The notes under the pieces: generated by a model
Database searches by the model: none
What the model was told of the DNA's origin: nothing
What the model saw: the letters and a program-made list of their open reading frames with translations, nothing else
Source: Liolophura sinensis
Lineage: Eukaryota > Mollusca > Polyplacophora > Chitonida > Chitonidae
Reading direction: 5' to 3'
DNA: 64,000 nucleotides
Assembly (NCBI RefSeq): GCF_032854445.1
Contig: NC_088305.1
Span: forward strand, 3,635,152-3,699,151
Shown: in pieces, positions 48,077 to 59,725 of the stretch
Position numbering within the stretch: position 1 is the stretch's first letter
Layout of the letters: every line of letters begins with the position of its first letter
Made by a program: the position numbers and the translations under genes

Positions 48077-49520
48077 CTGAAAGAGATTGCACAAAAGTTA
48101 CAAGCTTTGGCAGAAAAAAGGCATCTTAGGTTTAGATAAAAAATGTTAATTCCCTAAACATTTCCATATAAACATGACATTTGTTATCCCATGCCCTCAA
48201 AACATGTAAATTCGATGTTGGCAAATGTTCTTCATACAACGTCATTGTCTGTTTGACAAATGATATCAAACGCTATGAAAGGAAACCTAAATTGACCACA
48301 TGTTGAATAGTTTGAAAAATCTTTTATACACATCCATGTACGCATGTATGTATGCTTGGGATTTTATGTTGTATTTAGCAATTTAACAAAGTCAGAGAGC
48401 CTTATAAATGTACATAGATGTACAATACAGTTAGAAAACATTAAAAGCACAGAAATGCTTTTTCTAAGTGTGTGAAACCAGCTTCATACAAATGTGTTGA
48501 AGGGGAAAGAGTAAAGTAGGAACTATTCCTATATCACTAGTGAAGTTTCATGTTTCTGCAGGCAGTAAGCACATTTTTTTGTCTTCTGACTATCGGCAAT
48601 ATCAGATTGCAACACCCCAGAAATATTACTAGTCACATCATATTAAGCATCGACAGTTAATCATTTCGTTGGGGCATGTAGCTCTAACACAGCCAGCCTC
48701 CCTCAACCATCCCTATTCTCCCCTTGGTTGCCTTGGAGACATGCGCTATCCTGGTCGGTCCTCTTCCCCACCTGTATTGGCCGTGCTATTAACACATACA
48801 GGGTCAAACAATGTGACCTCTACACAACCAACAAAATTCTGTCATCGTCTTGAGCTCCAATTTCCTGCACGCACTGTCTATCATGCAGAGCTGAAGGAAA
48901 TTAAAAGGTGCTTGTAGGGCGAACATCGCCAGCCTCCCCCTTTCCCTTGTCTCCTCTCCATGCATGCCTTACACTCTGCTTTCAGCTAAATTTTTTTATT
49001 ATTATTATTTTCTTGCTTGCTTTGGACTAATGATCTGTCAGTCTGTAAGCTTCCTGCTCCTCCGTCGGCCCTCAATCCACCTGCTTGCTGATTGGCTCCG
49101 GCATCAGGCTTCAGTACCTTATGACACAGGCTGGTAATGAGTGCGGCTCCTGGTAACAAATATGGCTGCTTTTTTTTCTTCAACCAATCATCTGCTGCCC
49201 TATACAGACAAGCCGCGGCTACATCAACAGTAAGATTACCCTGACAACAGATACCTGGCTTCATCCTGTTACAATATTGCTAATAAACGTGACATGTATG
49301 TTCTTGTACTTGAAATCCAAAACATTTACGTCTGGCCTGATCTCCAGTTGACTGCTTCTCTCTGCATGATTTCATCCCATTTTCATACTTCATACACTGT
49401 CTTGGTTCACTGGTGGTTTGTGTTAAGCATCGTTCTAGGAAGTGGCGAGGCGATTATTGAACTGGAAGGTCCATTTTCCTTGACAGCTGCTTGTTCTATT
49501 ACAACATAACTCCTAGAGCA

Positions 49521-49850
49521 CCACTGGGATCAGACCTAACCATAATAACTGAAGTCCAAGGTGAACGTTTGACATCATTACAGCTATACCATATGACTCG
49601 TGTATAGAAAAATATCATGACCAACATTACCACTGGGATCAGACCTAACCATGAAGACTGAAGTCCAAGGTGAACGTTTGACATCATTACAGCTATACCA
49701 TATGACTCGTGTATAGAAAAATATCATGACCAACATTACCACTGGGATCAGACCTAACCATAAAGACTGAAGTCCAAGGTGAACGTTTGACATCAATGTA
49801 GCTAAACCATATGACTCGTGTATAGAAAAATATCATGACCAATACTGCCC
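49521..49850. repeat. 109-bp tandem repeat, three copies, in a PTPRN-like intron
   Basis: 'ccactgggatcagacctaac' starts at 49521, 49630 and 49739. The copies differ by few bases; the third has lost homology by about 49850. It creates repeated short open frames that are not genes. Confidence 0.92.
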
Positions 49851-50041
49851 AAAGGATTCAATGGTGTGTATATAAATTAAGTAGCCAGCTGTGACCAACT
49901 TGGACATGAAAGCTTTAAACAATGAGGCAAGCTGACAAGCATTAGTAGGACATTGTAATTAACACACAGTCAGATCAAAATTTCCTGAACTCCTGATTAA
50001 ATTCATCCAGAACATACACCCAATCATCACATAAACTTAAA

Positions 50042-50241
50042 GAGGGTCTCCGTGGCCGAGGTGGAAAGTGATCGAGCCTCTTACCACTGCAGTCACTTCC
50101 TGTCTGGCAGAGGGTCTCAGCAACCTGTGAGCGGTCGTGTGTCCGCCTGGGTTCAACCCACCATAATCCTGGCCAGTTTCATGTATAAATTGAAATATTC
50201 TGGAGTATGGCATAAAACACCAATCAAATAATAAATAAATA
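50042..50241 (+). mobile_element. tRNA-SINE in a PTPRN-like intron
   Basis: It starts 'gagggtctccgtggccgag' (tRNA head), has 'gggttcaaccc' (B box) and ends 'aaaacaccaatcaaataa' with an AAAT-type tail. The middle is shorter than in the complete copy. Confidence 0.82.
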
Positions 50242-50337
50242 TAAACGAAGTAAACAGAGTATTCACTTCGTAACCATCAAAACATTCCTTTCTCATTAAG
50301 GCATGGACACCATCTCAAAATCTTCGGTCATTCCCTA

Positions 50338-50570
50338 AGATGAATGCGACAATCTTCAGTACTCCCAGAAATCATGCGACAATCTTCAGTTCTCCCAGAA
50401 TTCATTCGACAATCCTCAGTTCGATCAGAATTCATGCGACAATCCTCAGTTCTCCCAGAAATCATGCGACAATCTTCAGTTCTCCCAGAAATCATGCGAC
50501 AATCTTCAGTTCTCCCCGAATTCAAGCAACAATGTTCAGTTCTCCCCGAATTCATGCAACAAATATCTTC
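50338..50570. repeat. 30-bp minisatellite (about 7-8 copies)
   Basis: The unit 'atcatgcgacaatcttcag' plus 'ttctcccagaa' is repeated in tandem. The period is a multiple of three, so both strands stay open for over 90 codons. Confidence 0.93.
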
Positions 50571-51448
50571 TTCAGTATTAAGGCAACTTTCAGGCCACAG
50601 AGAGATAATGCCTGTTTGTACCAGGACAAATGATCTGGTAAAATCCCTTTGGACATTTATGCTGTACATTGTTCTCCATACTTGACAAAATTATGCAGAC
50701 ATGAGACCCCAGATCACAGGCACTTAGAATTGCATCCAGAGACATGCCGAAGACTTGCAATCCCTGTGCTGGAGACAGTTAGCCATTAGTGTAGCTTGAG
50801 GATCGAACCTCGTGAGGAGGAAGAAGACGTGATGAGGATCAGGTGAGGATTGTAAAAGGAGTGGGATGGCCTCGTGAGGTTTTACAGTGAGGTTTGTGAG
50901 GTTGTGTCCACTGCAGTGCTGTGTGGCGCACACACACACCTGCACACAAACGCACGTGTGTGAGGTTAGAGGTTAGGGCCCGGCACCAGAGCAAATATTA
51001 GCAGGGGGAAATGTCAGTGCTCCTGATCACTTTTGTGACTATGCAATTCGTTAATGTCACAATTGCTAAATCACAAAAGCTCCCAGGAAGACCGCGTGTT
51101 AGTATACAGGCACAACGGGTGAAGCCAAGCTGTTGATTATTTGTGTTATGAAAACAGGCAAAAAAGAAAAAAATCTGATTAGCAGTAGGAAATCATATGG
51201 TAACACAATAGTCAATCTATTCTTACTTGATAGCATAAACCAACTCAGCATTAGTACCAAAGACTGAGAGTAAGAAGGCAAGAATGACCAGGAATTCTGG
51301 GAATTTCAGGCATGTAGAACTGCAAATCCAGGCTTCGGGCAGAATTAATCCACCAAAACGTTTGCGCCCACTGTACAGGAACTATATACTCAACAGTCCA
51401 GTATTATGTGCATGTGCCATTCACTTGTGAGCAATAACCAGCAGGGAC

Positions 51449-52577
51449 CACCCAATCAGTGAGTACACAAGCAGGAACCACCCAATCTGTGAGCATACCA
51501 GCAGGAACCATCCAATCTGTGAGCACACCAGGAGGATCCACCCAATCTGTGACCACACCATCAGGAACCACCCAATCTGTGAGCACACCATCAGGAACCA
51601 TCCAATCTGTGACCACACCATCAGGAACCACCCAATCTGTGACCACACCATCAGGAACCACCCAATCTGTGAGCATACCAGCAGGAACCATCCAATCTGT
51701 GAGCACACCAGGAGGATCCACCCAATCAGTGAGTACACAAGCAGGAACCACCCAATCTGTGAGCACACCATCAGGAACCACCCAATCTGTGAGCACACCA
51801 GGAGGATCCACCCAATCAGTGGAGTACACAAGCAGGAACCACCCAAATCTGTGAGCACACACAGCAGGAACCATCCAATCTGTGAGCACACCATCAGGAA
51901 CCACCCAATCTGTGAGCACACCAGGAGGATCCACCCCAATCAGTGAGTACACAAGCAGGAACCACCCAATCTGTGAGCACACCAGCAGGAACCATCCAAT
52001 CTGTGAGCACACCATCAGGAACCATCCAATCTGTGAGCACACCAGGAGGATCCACCCAATCAGTGAGTACACAAGCAGGAACCACCCAATCTGTGAGCAC
52101 ACCCAGCAGGAACCATCCAATCTGTGAGCACACCAGGAGGATCCACCCAATCTGTGACCACACCATCAGGAACCACCCAATCTGTGAGCACACCATCAGG
52201 AACCATCCAATCTGTGACCACACCATCAGGAACCATCCAATCTGTGACCACACCATCAGGAACCATCCAATCTGTGACCACACCATCAGGAACCATCCAA
52301 TCTGTGAGCACACCATCAGGAACCACCCAATCTGTGAGCACATCATCAGGAACCATCCAATCTGTGACCACACCATCAGGAACCACCCAATCTGTGACCA
52401 CACCATCAGGAACCACCCAATCTGTGACCCACACCATCAGGAACCATCCAATCTGTGACCACACCATCAGGAACCACCCAATCTGTGACCACACCATCAG
52501 GAACCACCCAATCTGTGACCACACCATCAGGAACCACCCAATCTGTGACCACACCATCAGGAACCATCCAATCTGTA
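51449..52577. repeat. 30-bp minisatellite (about 37 copies)
   Basis: The unit is 'aatctgtgagcacaccatc' plus 'aggaaccaccc', with alternative forms (gagca/gacca, atcagg/gaggat, 'agtgagtacacaagc') mixed along the array. A few one-base indels shift the frame. It lies in the 6.1-kb intron between 54194 and 48076 of the PTPRN-like gene. Confidence 0.95.
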
Positions 52578-53698
52578 AGAATTCCAGCAACTACCCAAAA
52601 CCACAAAACTGTGGGAAACACCCAACTGTAAGTATTACGTGCCAAAACCATCAAACTGTGAGAACATCCAACCGTGAGTATAAACATGTGCATGCAAAAA
52701 AGCACCCTACATCCACCATGTGACGACAGACAATTTAACAATTTAACTGTATTGATCCATCTTAGCACGGCTTTGACACTATACATGTTATAGTCTCTGT
52801 TCCACATGTGACATTTCATCCTTCTCCACATCACTGTGTTCCATGTGAGATACTCAGTGCGAACTCATACATCAGGGCGAGGATGAGACTGGCTGTAATG
52901 AGGTCCCCAGGGGGCCTTGATACAGACGGAGAGAGAAAGAGCGCATAGTTATCTCATTGCATCGCAACAGGAATCTCACAAGTGCCCACAAGCTACACAT
53001 AGAGCTTCGCACTGCAGGGGAAGCACGGAAGTGAAAATTCTCTCATGTAATTATTGATCATCTTGCTCAAGTTTATCATTTTAACACGGAGATAGTCCAT
53101 TTTGCCTCGGGGATGACCTGGCATTTCAAAGAAGTTTCAAAAGGATTAAGTTATCTGGTTATCCTCGAATCATGACTTCTGCAAAAAGCACTCATGAGGA
53201 CACACAAAGGTAGATGATGGAGGTTGCAAAAAAATAAATAAATAAAAATAATAAAAATAATGATGGATAACTGATGGATTGCACTTTATATGTGTTGAAT
53301 TTCATTTGATTGAATAGCCTGGACTACAGCTATTTAATAGTATATGCGACATGCTTCCTGGCATGTCTAGCAGCGCGATGTAAATCATGCAAGGTAATGG
53401 GCTGTTAGGAGAGTTGTTACGTGTATACTGATATGCAAGGTGTTACCTGTATTTGTATATGGTGAAGATTATGGATGCGTTATTAAATGCTTTGCAATTC
53501 AGGTTGTTAAATCCATGTATAATTAAACATTATGAAGCCTAATTTTTTCCTTTTCCTTTCCTTTTTTTTTCTTCCTCCATAACCAGCAGCTAGATAAAAA
53601 CAATTAGTTTCTGGCAAACAACTTCATAGATAGCTTGTGCCATGTAGGTGGACCCACTGTTGTTAGAGCCTATGAGAATAATGTTGTGTTCTGGAACG

Positions 53699-53834
53699 TG
53701 GGAAAGGTATGACAGCAACCTTGGGGTGGTCGTGGGATTCCCCTAGGCTGTGCCATAATGCTGGCTGCTGTTGTATAAGTGAAATATTCTTGAGTATGGC
53801 GTAAAACACTAATCAAAAAAATAAATAAATAAAT
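53699..53834 (+). mobile_element. tRNA-SINE 3' fragment
   Basis: 'gacagcaacc', 'ggtcgtgggattcccc', 'gctgtgccataatgctggc' and 'gaaatattcttgagtatggc' match the body. It ends in an (AAAT)n tail at 53819-53834. Confidence 0.82.
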
Positions 53835-54193
53835 GCTGTGTCCTACATACTAACCTAACTGATATGGAATAACGTATTCACAATCCATAAATAGTGCAAT
53901 TTTTCTTATTGTCCTTATTATTTATTACTAAGTTGGTGAAGAATCACAATAAATTTTATGTGTATTAGCGGCAAAACACACATAGCTTCACATGTTTTTA
54001 ATGAATTTACAGCGGATGACTTGTATAGAGTACAGTTATGTGGGTTAATATCTTGGACACAAACAGTACCACTTGGATTTACAAATGCTTGGGTTAATGC
54101 CAGAGGAAAGTGAGTTAAAAATTTGGCATAACTGAACTTTACTGAGTTCATATACCTCTGGTGTAAAGTAACATACTGTTATAATTGACTTAC

Positions 54194-54360
54194 CTGCGGA
54201 AGTCAAGAAGCGCTTTGACGGAGCCTGGCACCTTGTTGTCTTGCCAGGTGAGGAAGTGGAACTGAGTGACCGTCCTGGTCTCGTTAGTCTGCAGATTCTT
54301 CAGGTAGAAGCTCCTCACCAGGTAATCATCACACCAGATGTGCTCAGACACCAGGTGCAC
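54194..54360 (-). CDS. PTPRN: PTPRN-like gene, exon carrying the WPD-loop equivalent
   Basis: The 167-nt exon encodes [52 protein letters not shown] and DFR(R). The acceptor is 'attttctag' and the donor CGCAG|gtaagt, phase 0 in and 2 out. It aligns closely with the IA-2 family (for example [20 protein letters not shown] in vertebrates). At the WPD loop it reads WQD: the middle proline is absent, as in IA-2 relatives (WYD), another sign of a pseudophosphatase. Confidence 0.97.
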
Positions 54361-54398
54361 CTAGAAAATATCAGGAATGAAATAACGGATGGCCACAG

Positions 54399-54542
54399 AT
54401 TTATTTATTTGATTGGTGTTTTCTGCCGTACTCAAGAATATTTCACTTACACGACAGTGGCCAGTCTTATGGTAGAAGGGGAAACCAGGCAAAGGCTGGA
54501 GAAAACCCATGACTATCCACAGGTTGCTGGCAGACCTTCCCA
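54399..54542 (-). mobile_element. tRNA-SINE, 5'-truncated
   Basis: It runs from 'atttatttatttgattggtg' to 'gctggcagaccttccca'. It sits only about 40 bp from the exon at 54194-54360 and is in the same orientation as the gene. Confidence 0.85.
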
Positions 54543-54633
54543 GACACGAACTCCAAGAGAGACAGAGAGAAGATAAGAAGCAAAAAAGGTGCTTGATAAA
54601 AAAAGGTGAAGATAATAAGCAAAAAAGGCTGGG

Positions 54634-54872
54634 ATTTGTTTGATTGGTGTTTTATGCCGTACTCAAGGATATTTCACTTATACAACTGGGGCCAGCATTA
54701 TGGTGGAAGGAAACTGGGCAGAGCCCGGGGGAAACCCACGACCATCCGCAGGTTGCTGGCAGAGCTTCCCACTTACGGCCGAAGAGGAAGCCAGCATGAG
54801 CCCAGCCTTGAACTCACAGCGACCACACTGGCGAGAGGCTTCTGGGTCATTATGCTGAGCCGCAGAGGTCCC
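54634..54872 (-). mobile_element. tRNA-SINE, nearly complete
   Basis: It runs from 'atttgtttgattggtgtttt' through to the reversed tRNA head 'gctgagccgcagaggtccc'. The tail is short. Confidence 0.87.
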
Positions 54873-55069
54873 AACTTAATCTGGATCCAGAAAAACCAGG
54901 GACAGTGAGGAGGACAAACAAAGCACTCCATGGAAAAAGGTTTGATTTTATACATTGTATGCATGCCATAATGTAGGAAAACCAATGCTCTTCACTGAAG
55001 ATAAAAAAAACCCTGTGTAACCTGCATAATAAGCATTGTCAACACTTTTTGTCACCATGGCGTCTAGAA

Positions 55070-55129
55070 TGAGTGAGTGCTTGGTGTTTAACGTCGTACT
55101 CAACAATTTTTCAGTCATATGACGACGAA
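55070..55129 (-). mobile_element. 60-bp SINE tail fragment with 14-bp target-site duplication
   Basis: The 14-mer CATGGCGTCTAGAA lies exactly on both sides (55056-55069 and 55130-55143). The insert starts 'tgagtgagtgcttgg' (a reversed simple-repeat tail) and ends 'catatgacgacgaa'. It resembles the 3' tail of the mollusc tRNA-SINE type seen at 31413-31690. It is an extreme 5' truncation at insertion. Confidence 0.82.
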
Positions 55130-55195
55130 CATGGCGTCTAGAAATTCCATAAATCCCCTGCCAATGTCTGGGATTGGATCCTGCACACCTCTTGT

Positions 55196-55459
55196 TTATT
55201 TATTTATTTAACTGATTTATGTTTTAAGCCGTACTCAAGAATGTTTCACTTATACGACAGCAACCAGCATTATGGTGGTAGGAAACCGGGCACAGCCCAG
55301 AGGAAACCCACGACCATCCGCAGGTAGCTGGCAGGCCTTCCCACTTACGTCCGGAGAGGAAGCCAGCATGAACTGGACTTGAACTCACAGCGACCGCATT
55401 GGTGAGAGACTCCTGGGTCATTATGCTAGTGCGCTAACCAACTGAGCCACAGAGGCCCC
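55196..55459 (-). mobile_element. tRNA-SINE, nearly complete, in a PTPRN-like intron
   Basis: It runs from an (ATTT)n reversed tail through 'gccgtactcaagaatgtttc' and 'agccagcatgaactgg' to 'actgagccacagaggcccc'. It is about as long as the complete copy. It ends 76 bp from the exon at 55535-55654. Confidence 0.9.
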
Positions 55460-55534
55460 TCGTGTCTTGTGATATGTAATATAAGATAATAATAGACTAA
55501 TAGATGTTTGCCAAATCTGGAGAGCCTTTTTTAC

Positions 55535-55654
55535 CTCGTAGATGTGGTAGAGATCGCTGCCCTCTTCTGGCCAGTACCTGTGGCACATAGCAACACCATT
55601 CTCCGTCAGCTTGGTCAGCATCACAATTACAACACTCCCTTGTTCCCAAACCAT
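55535..55654 (-). CDS. PTPRN: PTPRN-like gene, most upstream exon found in the window
   Basis: The 120-nt exon encodes [30 protein letters not shown] and [10 protein letters not shown]. The acceptor is 'tatgttgacag' and the donor TACGAG|gtaaaa, phase 0 both sides. The first Met is internal, not the start: relatives read DFWQMVWE across this junction. The core (VIVMLT, RYWP) is the central part of the PTP domain. The upstream exons (extracellular, transmembrane and N-terminal PTP parts) were not found up to base 64000, so the preceding intron exceeds 8.3 kb. Confidence 0.96.
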
Positions 55655-56014
55655 CTGTCAACATAACAAGAAACGTGGGCAATGTTAGAAAAAAAGAGTT
55701 TGGTAATGCGGAGTTTAAACATGGATGGTGGAATAACAGTATGGACTAACAAGGCTACATGTGATGTTTGCAGAATTGGTATTCATCAGGCCTATAAGTG
55801 CTTGTATGAACTAGTGTAGAAAACACAATTAGAAATATTTTAATTTAAATTCAATACTTTACAACCAGTTTTGGTGGGAACTGCCTGGTCAACACTACAG
55901 TCAAATATTTCCCACAAGGCTGAGTTGTCCATGGGAATTAAAGCCTCTAATCCACTAAACTTGCTCACATGTGCAGCACTATTCTTAAAGGCTGCCCTGA
56001 TATGTTTTGAGGTT

Positions 56015-58115
56015 AGGTGATCCATGGAGCTGTCCTACATTTAAATCTATTTCCATGGTCAGCACTATCCAGATTCCCCTAAATGTTAGGTGGTCCATGG
56101 AGCTGTCCTACATTTAAATCTATTTCCATGGTCAGCACTATCCAGATTCCCCTACATGTTAGGTAATTCATGGAGCTGTCCTACATTTAAATCTATTTCC
56201 ATGGTCAGCACTATCCAGATTCCTTTAAAGGTTAGGTGATCCATGGAGCTGTCCTACATTTAAATCTATTTCCATGGTCAGCACTATCCAGATTCCTTTA
56301 AAGGTTAGGTGATCCTTGGAGCTGTCCTACATTTAAATCTATTTCCATGGTCAGCACTATCCAGTTTCCCCTAAATGTTAGGTGGTCCATGGAGCTGTCC
56401 TACATTTAAATCTATTTCCATGGTCAGCACTATCCAGATTCCCCTACATGTTAGGTAATTCATGGAGCTGTCCTACATTTAAATCTATTTCCATGGTCAG
56501 CACTATCCAGATTCCTTTAAAGGTTAGGTGATCCTTGGAGCTGTCCTTCATTTAAATCTATTTCCATGGTCAGCACTATCCAGATTCCCTAAAGGTTTGG
56601 TGATCCATGGAGCTGTCCTACATTTAAATCTATTTCCATGGTCAGCACTATCCAGATTCCCCTAAAGGTTAGGTGATCCACAGAGCTGTCCTACATTTAA
56701 ATCTATTTCCATGCTCAGCACTATCCAGATTCCCCTAAATGTTAGGTGGTCCATGGAACTGTCCTACATTTAAATCTATTTCCATGGTCAGCACTATCCA
56801 GATTCCCCTAAAGGTTTGGTGATCCATGGAGCTGTCCTACATTTAAATCTATTTCCATGGTCAGCACTATCCAGATTCCCCTAAAGGTTAGGTGATCCAC
56901 GGAGCCGTCCTACATTTAAATCTATTTCCATGGTCACCACTATCCAGATTCCCCTAAAGGTTTGGTGATCCATGGAGCTGTCCTATATTTAAATCTATTT
57001 CGTCAGCACTATCCAGATTCCCCTAAATGTTAGGTGGTCCATGGAGCTGTCCTACATTTAAATCTATTTCCATGGTCAGCACTATCCAGATTCCCCTACA
57101 TGTTAGGTAATTCATGGAGCTGTCCTACATTTAAATCTATTTCCATGGTCAGCACTATCCAGATTCCTTTAAAGGTTAGGTGATCCATGGAGCTGTCCTA
57201 CATTTAAATCTATTTCCATGGTCAGCACTATCCAGATTCCTTTAAAGGTTAGGTGATCCTTGGAGCTGTCCTACATTTAAATCTATTTCCATGGTCAGCA
57301 CTATCCAGTTTCCCCTAAATGTTAGGTGGTCCATGGAGCTGTCCTACATTTAAATCTATTTCCATGGTCAGCACTATCCAGATTCCCCTACATGTTAGGT
57401 AATTCATGGAGCTGTCCTACATTTAAATCTATTTCCATGGTCAGCACTATCCAGATTCCTTTAAAGGTTAGGTGATCCTTGGAGCTGTCCTTCATTTAAA
57501 TCTATTTCCATGGTCAGCACTATCCAGATTCCCTAAAGGTTTGGTGATCCATGGAGCTGTCCTACATTTAAATCTATTTCCATGGTCAGCACTATCCAGA
57601 TTCCCCTAAAGGTTAGGTGATCCACAGAGCTGTCCTACATTTAAATCTATTTCCATGCTCAGCACTATCCAGATTCCCCTAAATGTTAGGTGGTCCATGG
57701 AACTGTCCTACATTTAAATCTATTTCCATGGTCAGCACTATCCAGATTCCCCTAAAGGTTTGGTGATCCATGGAGCTGTCCTACATTTAAATCTATTTCC
57801 ATGGTCAGCACTATCCAGATTCCCCTAAAGGTTAGGTGATCCACGGAGCCGTCCTACATTTAAATCTATTTCCATGGTCACCACTATCCAGATTCCCCTA
57901 AAGGTTTGGTGATCCATGGAGCTGTCCTATATTTAAATCTATTTCGTCAGCACTATCCAGATTCCCCTAAATGTTATGTGGTCCATGGAGCTGTCCTACA
58001 TTTAAATCTATTTCCATGGTCAGCACTATCCAGATTCCCCTAAAGGTTTGGTGATCCATGGAGCTGTCCTACATTTAAATCTATTTCCTTGGTCAGCACT
58101 ATCCAGATTCCCTGT
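56015..58115. repeat. ~73-bp minisatellite (about 29 copies) with a 944-bp higher-order repeat
   Basis: The unit is 'gttaggtgatccatggagct', 'gtcctacatttaaatctatt', 'tccatggtcagcactatcc', 'agattcccctaaag'. A rare variant lacking 'ccatgg' ('atttcgtcagc') occurs at 57001 and again at 57945, and 'tcctttaaag' blocks at 56221 and 57165. Both offsets are 944 bp, equal to 13 units duplicated as one block. Each unit can pair TGATCCATGGA with TTCCATGGTCA around an ATTTAAAT core. Confidence 0.95.
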
Positions 58116-58730
58116 CTCCCACTACCCTACTTCTCTTGCCAGATGGGATAATTGTGAGACCAGCACTACTGGTTGTGTTGTATGAATGTATGTAGCTTCA
58201 CTTTTCAAACTACACTATGCTTTATCTAGTTTTATATATACTGACGTTATTTTTTGATTGAACTACATGTTTCCTGTATACTGTTTTCTCAGTGAAGGCC
58301 TTGAGGAAGAACAGTTTCATTGTAAATTGACCAAGCCACCTTCAATAAATAAAGATATTATAATCCCCTAAAGGTCTGGTAGTTCGTGGTTAGTCCTGTG
58401 TTTAAATCTATTTCCATGGTCAGCACTATTTAAATTTCCCTTTGAAAAGGCCTGATACGTGGTTTGTGGAAAGCTCTGTAGTTAAACCTGCTTGCATGGT
58501 CATTACTTTTCAAAGATAATTTTGAGTGCTTCTTGGCATGGACTGCAATGTATTAAAACTGGCCTCCAGAGTCAGTACTATTCAGATTAAACTATTAAAA
58601 AAAGGTATTGTGGTTCACAGGCCATCCATAAACATACAATCTACCCTGCTTGCACAACAAGCATTAATTACTCAAAGCTTAATCTCGAAATTTGGTGGTT
58701 CACAGAAATTAAGCCATACAATTAATCTGG
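58116..58730. other. Intron sequence with diverged single copies of the 73-bp unit
   Basis: 'tttaaatctatttccatggtcagcac' reappears near 58402 and weaker forms near 58480. Otherwise nothing was recognised. Confidence 0.55.
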
Positions 58731-58732
58731 TT

Positions 58733-59105
58733 GCATGGTCTGCACTGTTCAAAGGTTTGGTGGTTTGTGGGAAGGCCTGCCTGCATGTATGCTTTGTCTG
58801 CACTGTTCAAAGGTTTGGTGGTTTGTGGGAAGGCCTGCCTGCATGTATGCTTTGTCTGCACTGTTCAAAGGTTTGGTGGTTTGTGGGAAGGCCTGCCTGC
58901 ATGTAGGCTTTGTCTACACTGTGCAAAGGTTTGGTGGGTTTTCGGGAAGGCCTGCCTGCATGTATGCTTTGTCTGCACTGTTCAAAGGTTTGGTGGTTTT
59001 TGGGAAGGCCTGCCTGCATGTAGGCTTTGTCTGCACTGTCCACAGATTCAAAGGTTTGGCGTTGTGGGAACCGTGCCTGCATGTATGCTTTGTCTGCACT
59101 ATTCA
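58733..59105. repeat. ~58-bp minisatellite (about 6 copies)
   Basis: The unit is 'ctgcactgttcaaaggtttg' followed by 'gtggtttgtgggaaggcctg' and 'cctgcatgtatgctttgt'. Later copies vary. Open frames of up to 174 codons across it come from the repeat. Confidence 0.92.
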
Positions 59106-59402
59106 AAGATTCCCCTTAAGGAATTGTGGGAACGAAGGTCTGCAGGGAAAACCTGCCTGCATGTGACCTCAAGTATTGATCTCTCAAGCGACCTTGATGT
59201 CAGCCCTTTAGTTTCACCCCTTTCTGCTTGCAGAATTTGCAATTACACAAGTTAATTGACAACAACAAATTGGGCTTACAAAGGCTGCTTCAACAGCTAA
59301 AGTGTTTCTGAGGGGTGAAGAAAAAAAAACGTAATTACGTGTCCAAAACTGTTTGACGGAGGAAGTGATGTAGGGGGTTTCAGGGGGCTTGCCAATGTTA
59401 AC

Positions 59403-59725
59403 ATGACACTCTGGCCACCGTCTCTTAGAAAACGCAGACATGGCTGCCATATATCTGCCGCCACTGTCTCTTAAAGAACGCAGACAGGCTATGACCACCA
59501 TCTCTTAGAGAACGCAGACATGGCTGCCACATAACTATGACCACTGTCTCCTAGAGAACGCAGACATGACTACCATATAACAGTGGTCACTGTCTCTTAG
59601 GGAAAGCAAATGTATGGCTACCATATAACCATGGCAACCATATTCGAGAACGTAGACATGGCTGCCATATAACTGTGGCCACCATCTCTTAAAAAATGCA
59701 GACATTTCTGCCACATAACTGTTCA
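59403..59725. repeat. Imperfect ~50-60-bp tandem repeat
   Basis: Variants of 'gtctcttagagaacgcagac' followed by 'atggctgccatataac' recur about six times with uneven spacing. Confidence 0.8.

Noticed and set aside
50338-52577. CRISPR array (regular 30-bp repeats)
   Set aside because: There are no unique spacers between repeats, and the DNA is eukaryotic.
51404-52590. Mucin-like or adhesin gene with Thr/Ser/Pro 10-residue repeats
   Set aside because: It sits inside a PTPRN-like intron and is open in several frames on both strands as a result of the 30-bp period. One-base indels break every frame, and no start, signal peptide or splice pattern was seen.
55840-56025. 61-codon minus-strand open frame next to the 73-bp array as the preceding PTPRN exon
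   Set aside because: Relatives should read a segment ending in DFWQ just before MVWE. This frame does not, and its phase does not fit.
58731-59255. 143-174-codon open frames as a Cys-rich protein gene
   Set aside because: They arise from a 58-bp minisatellite and have equally long frames alongside.
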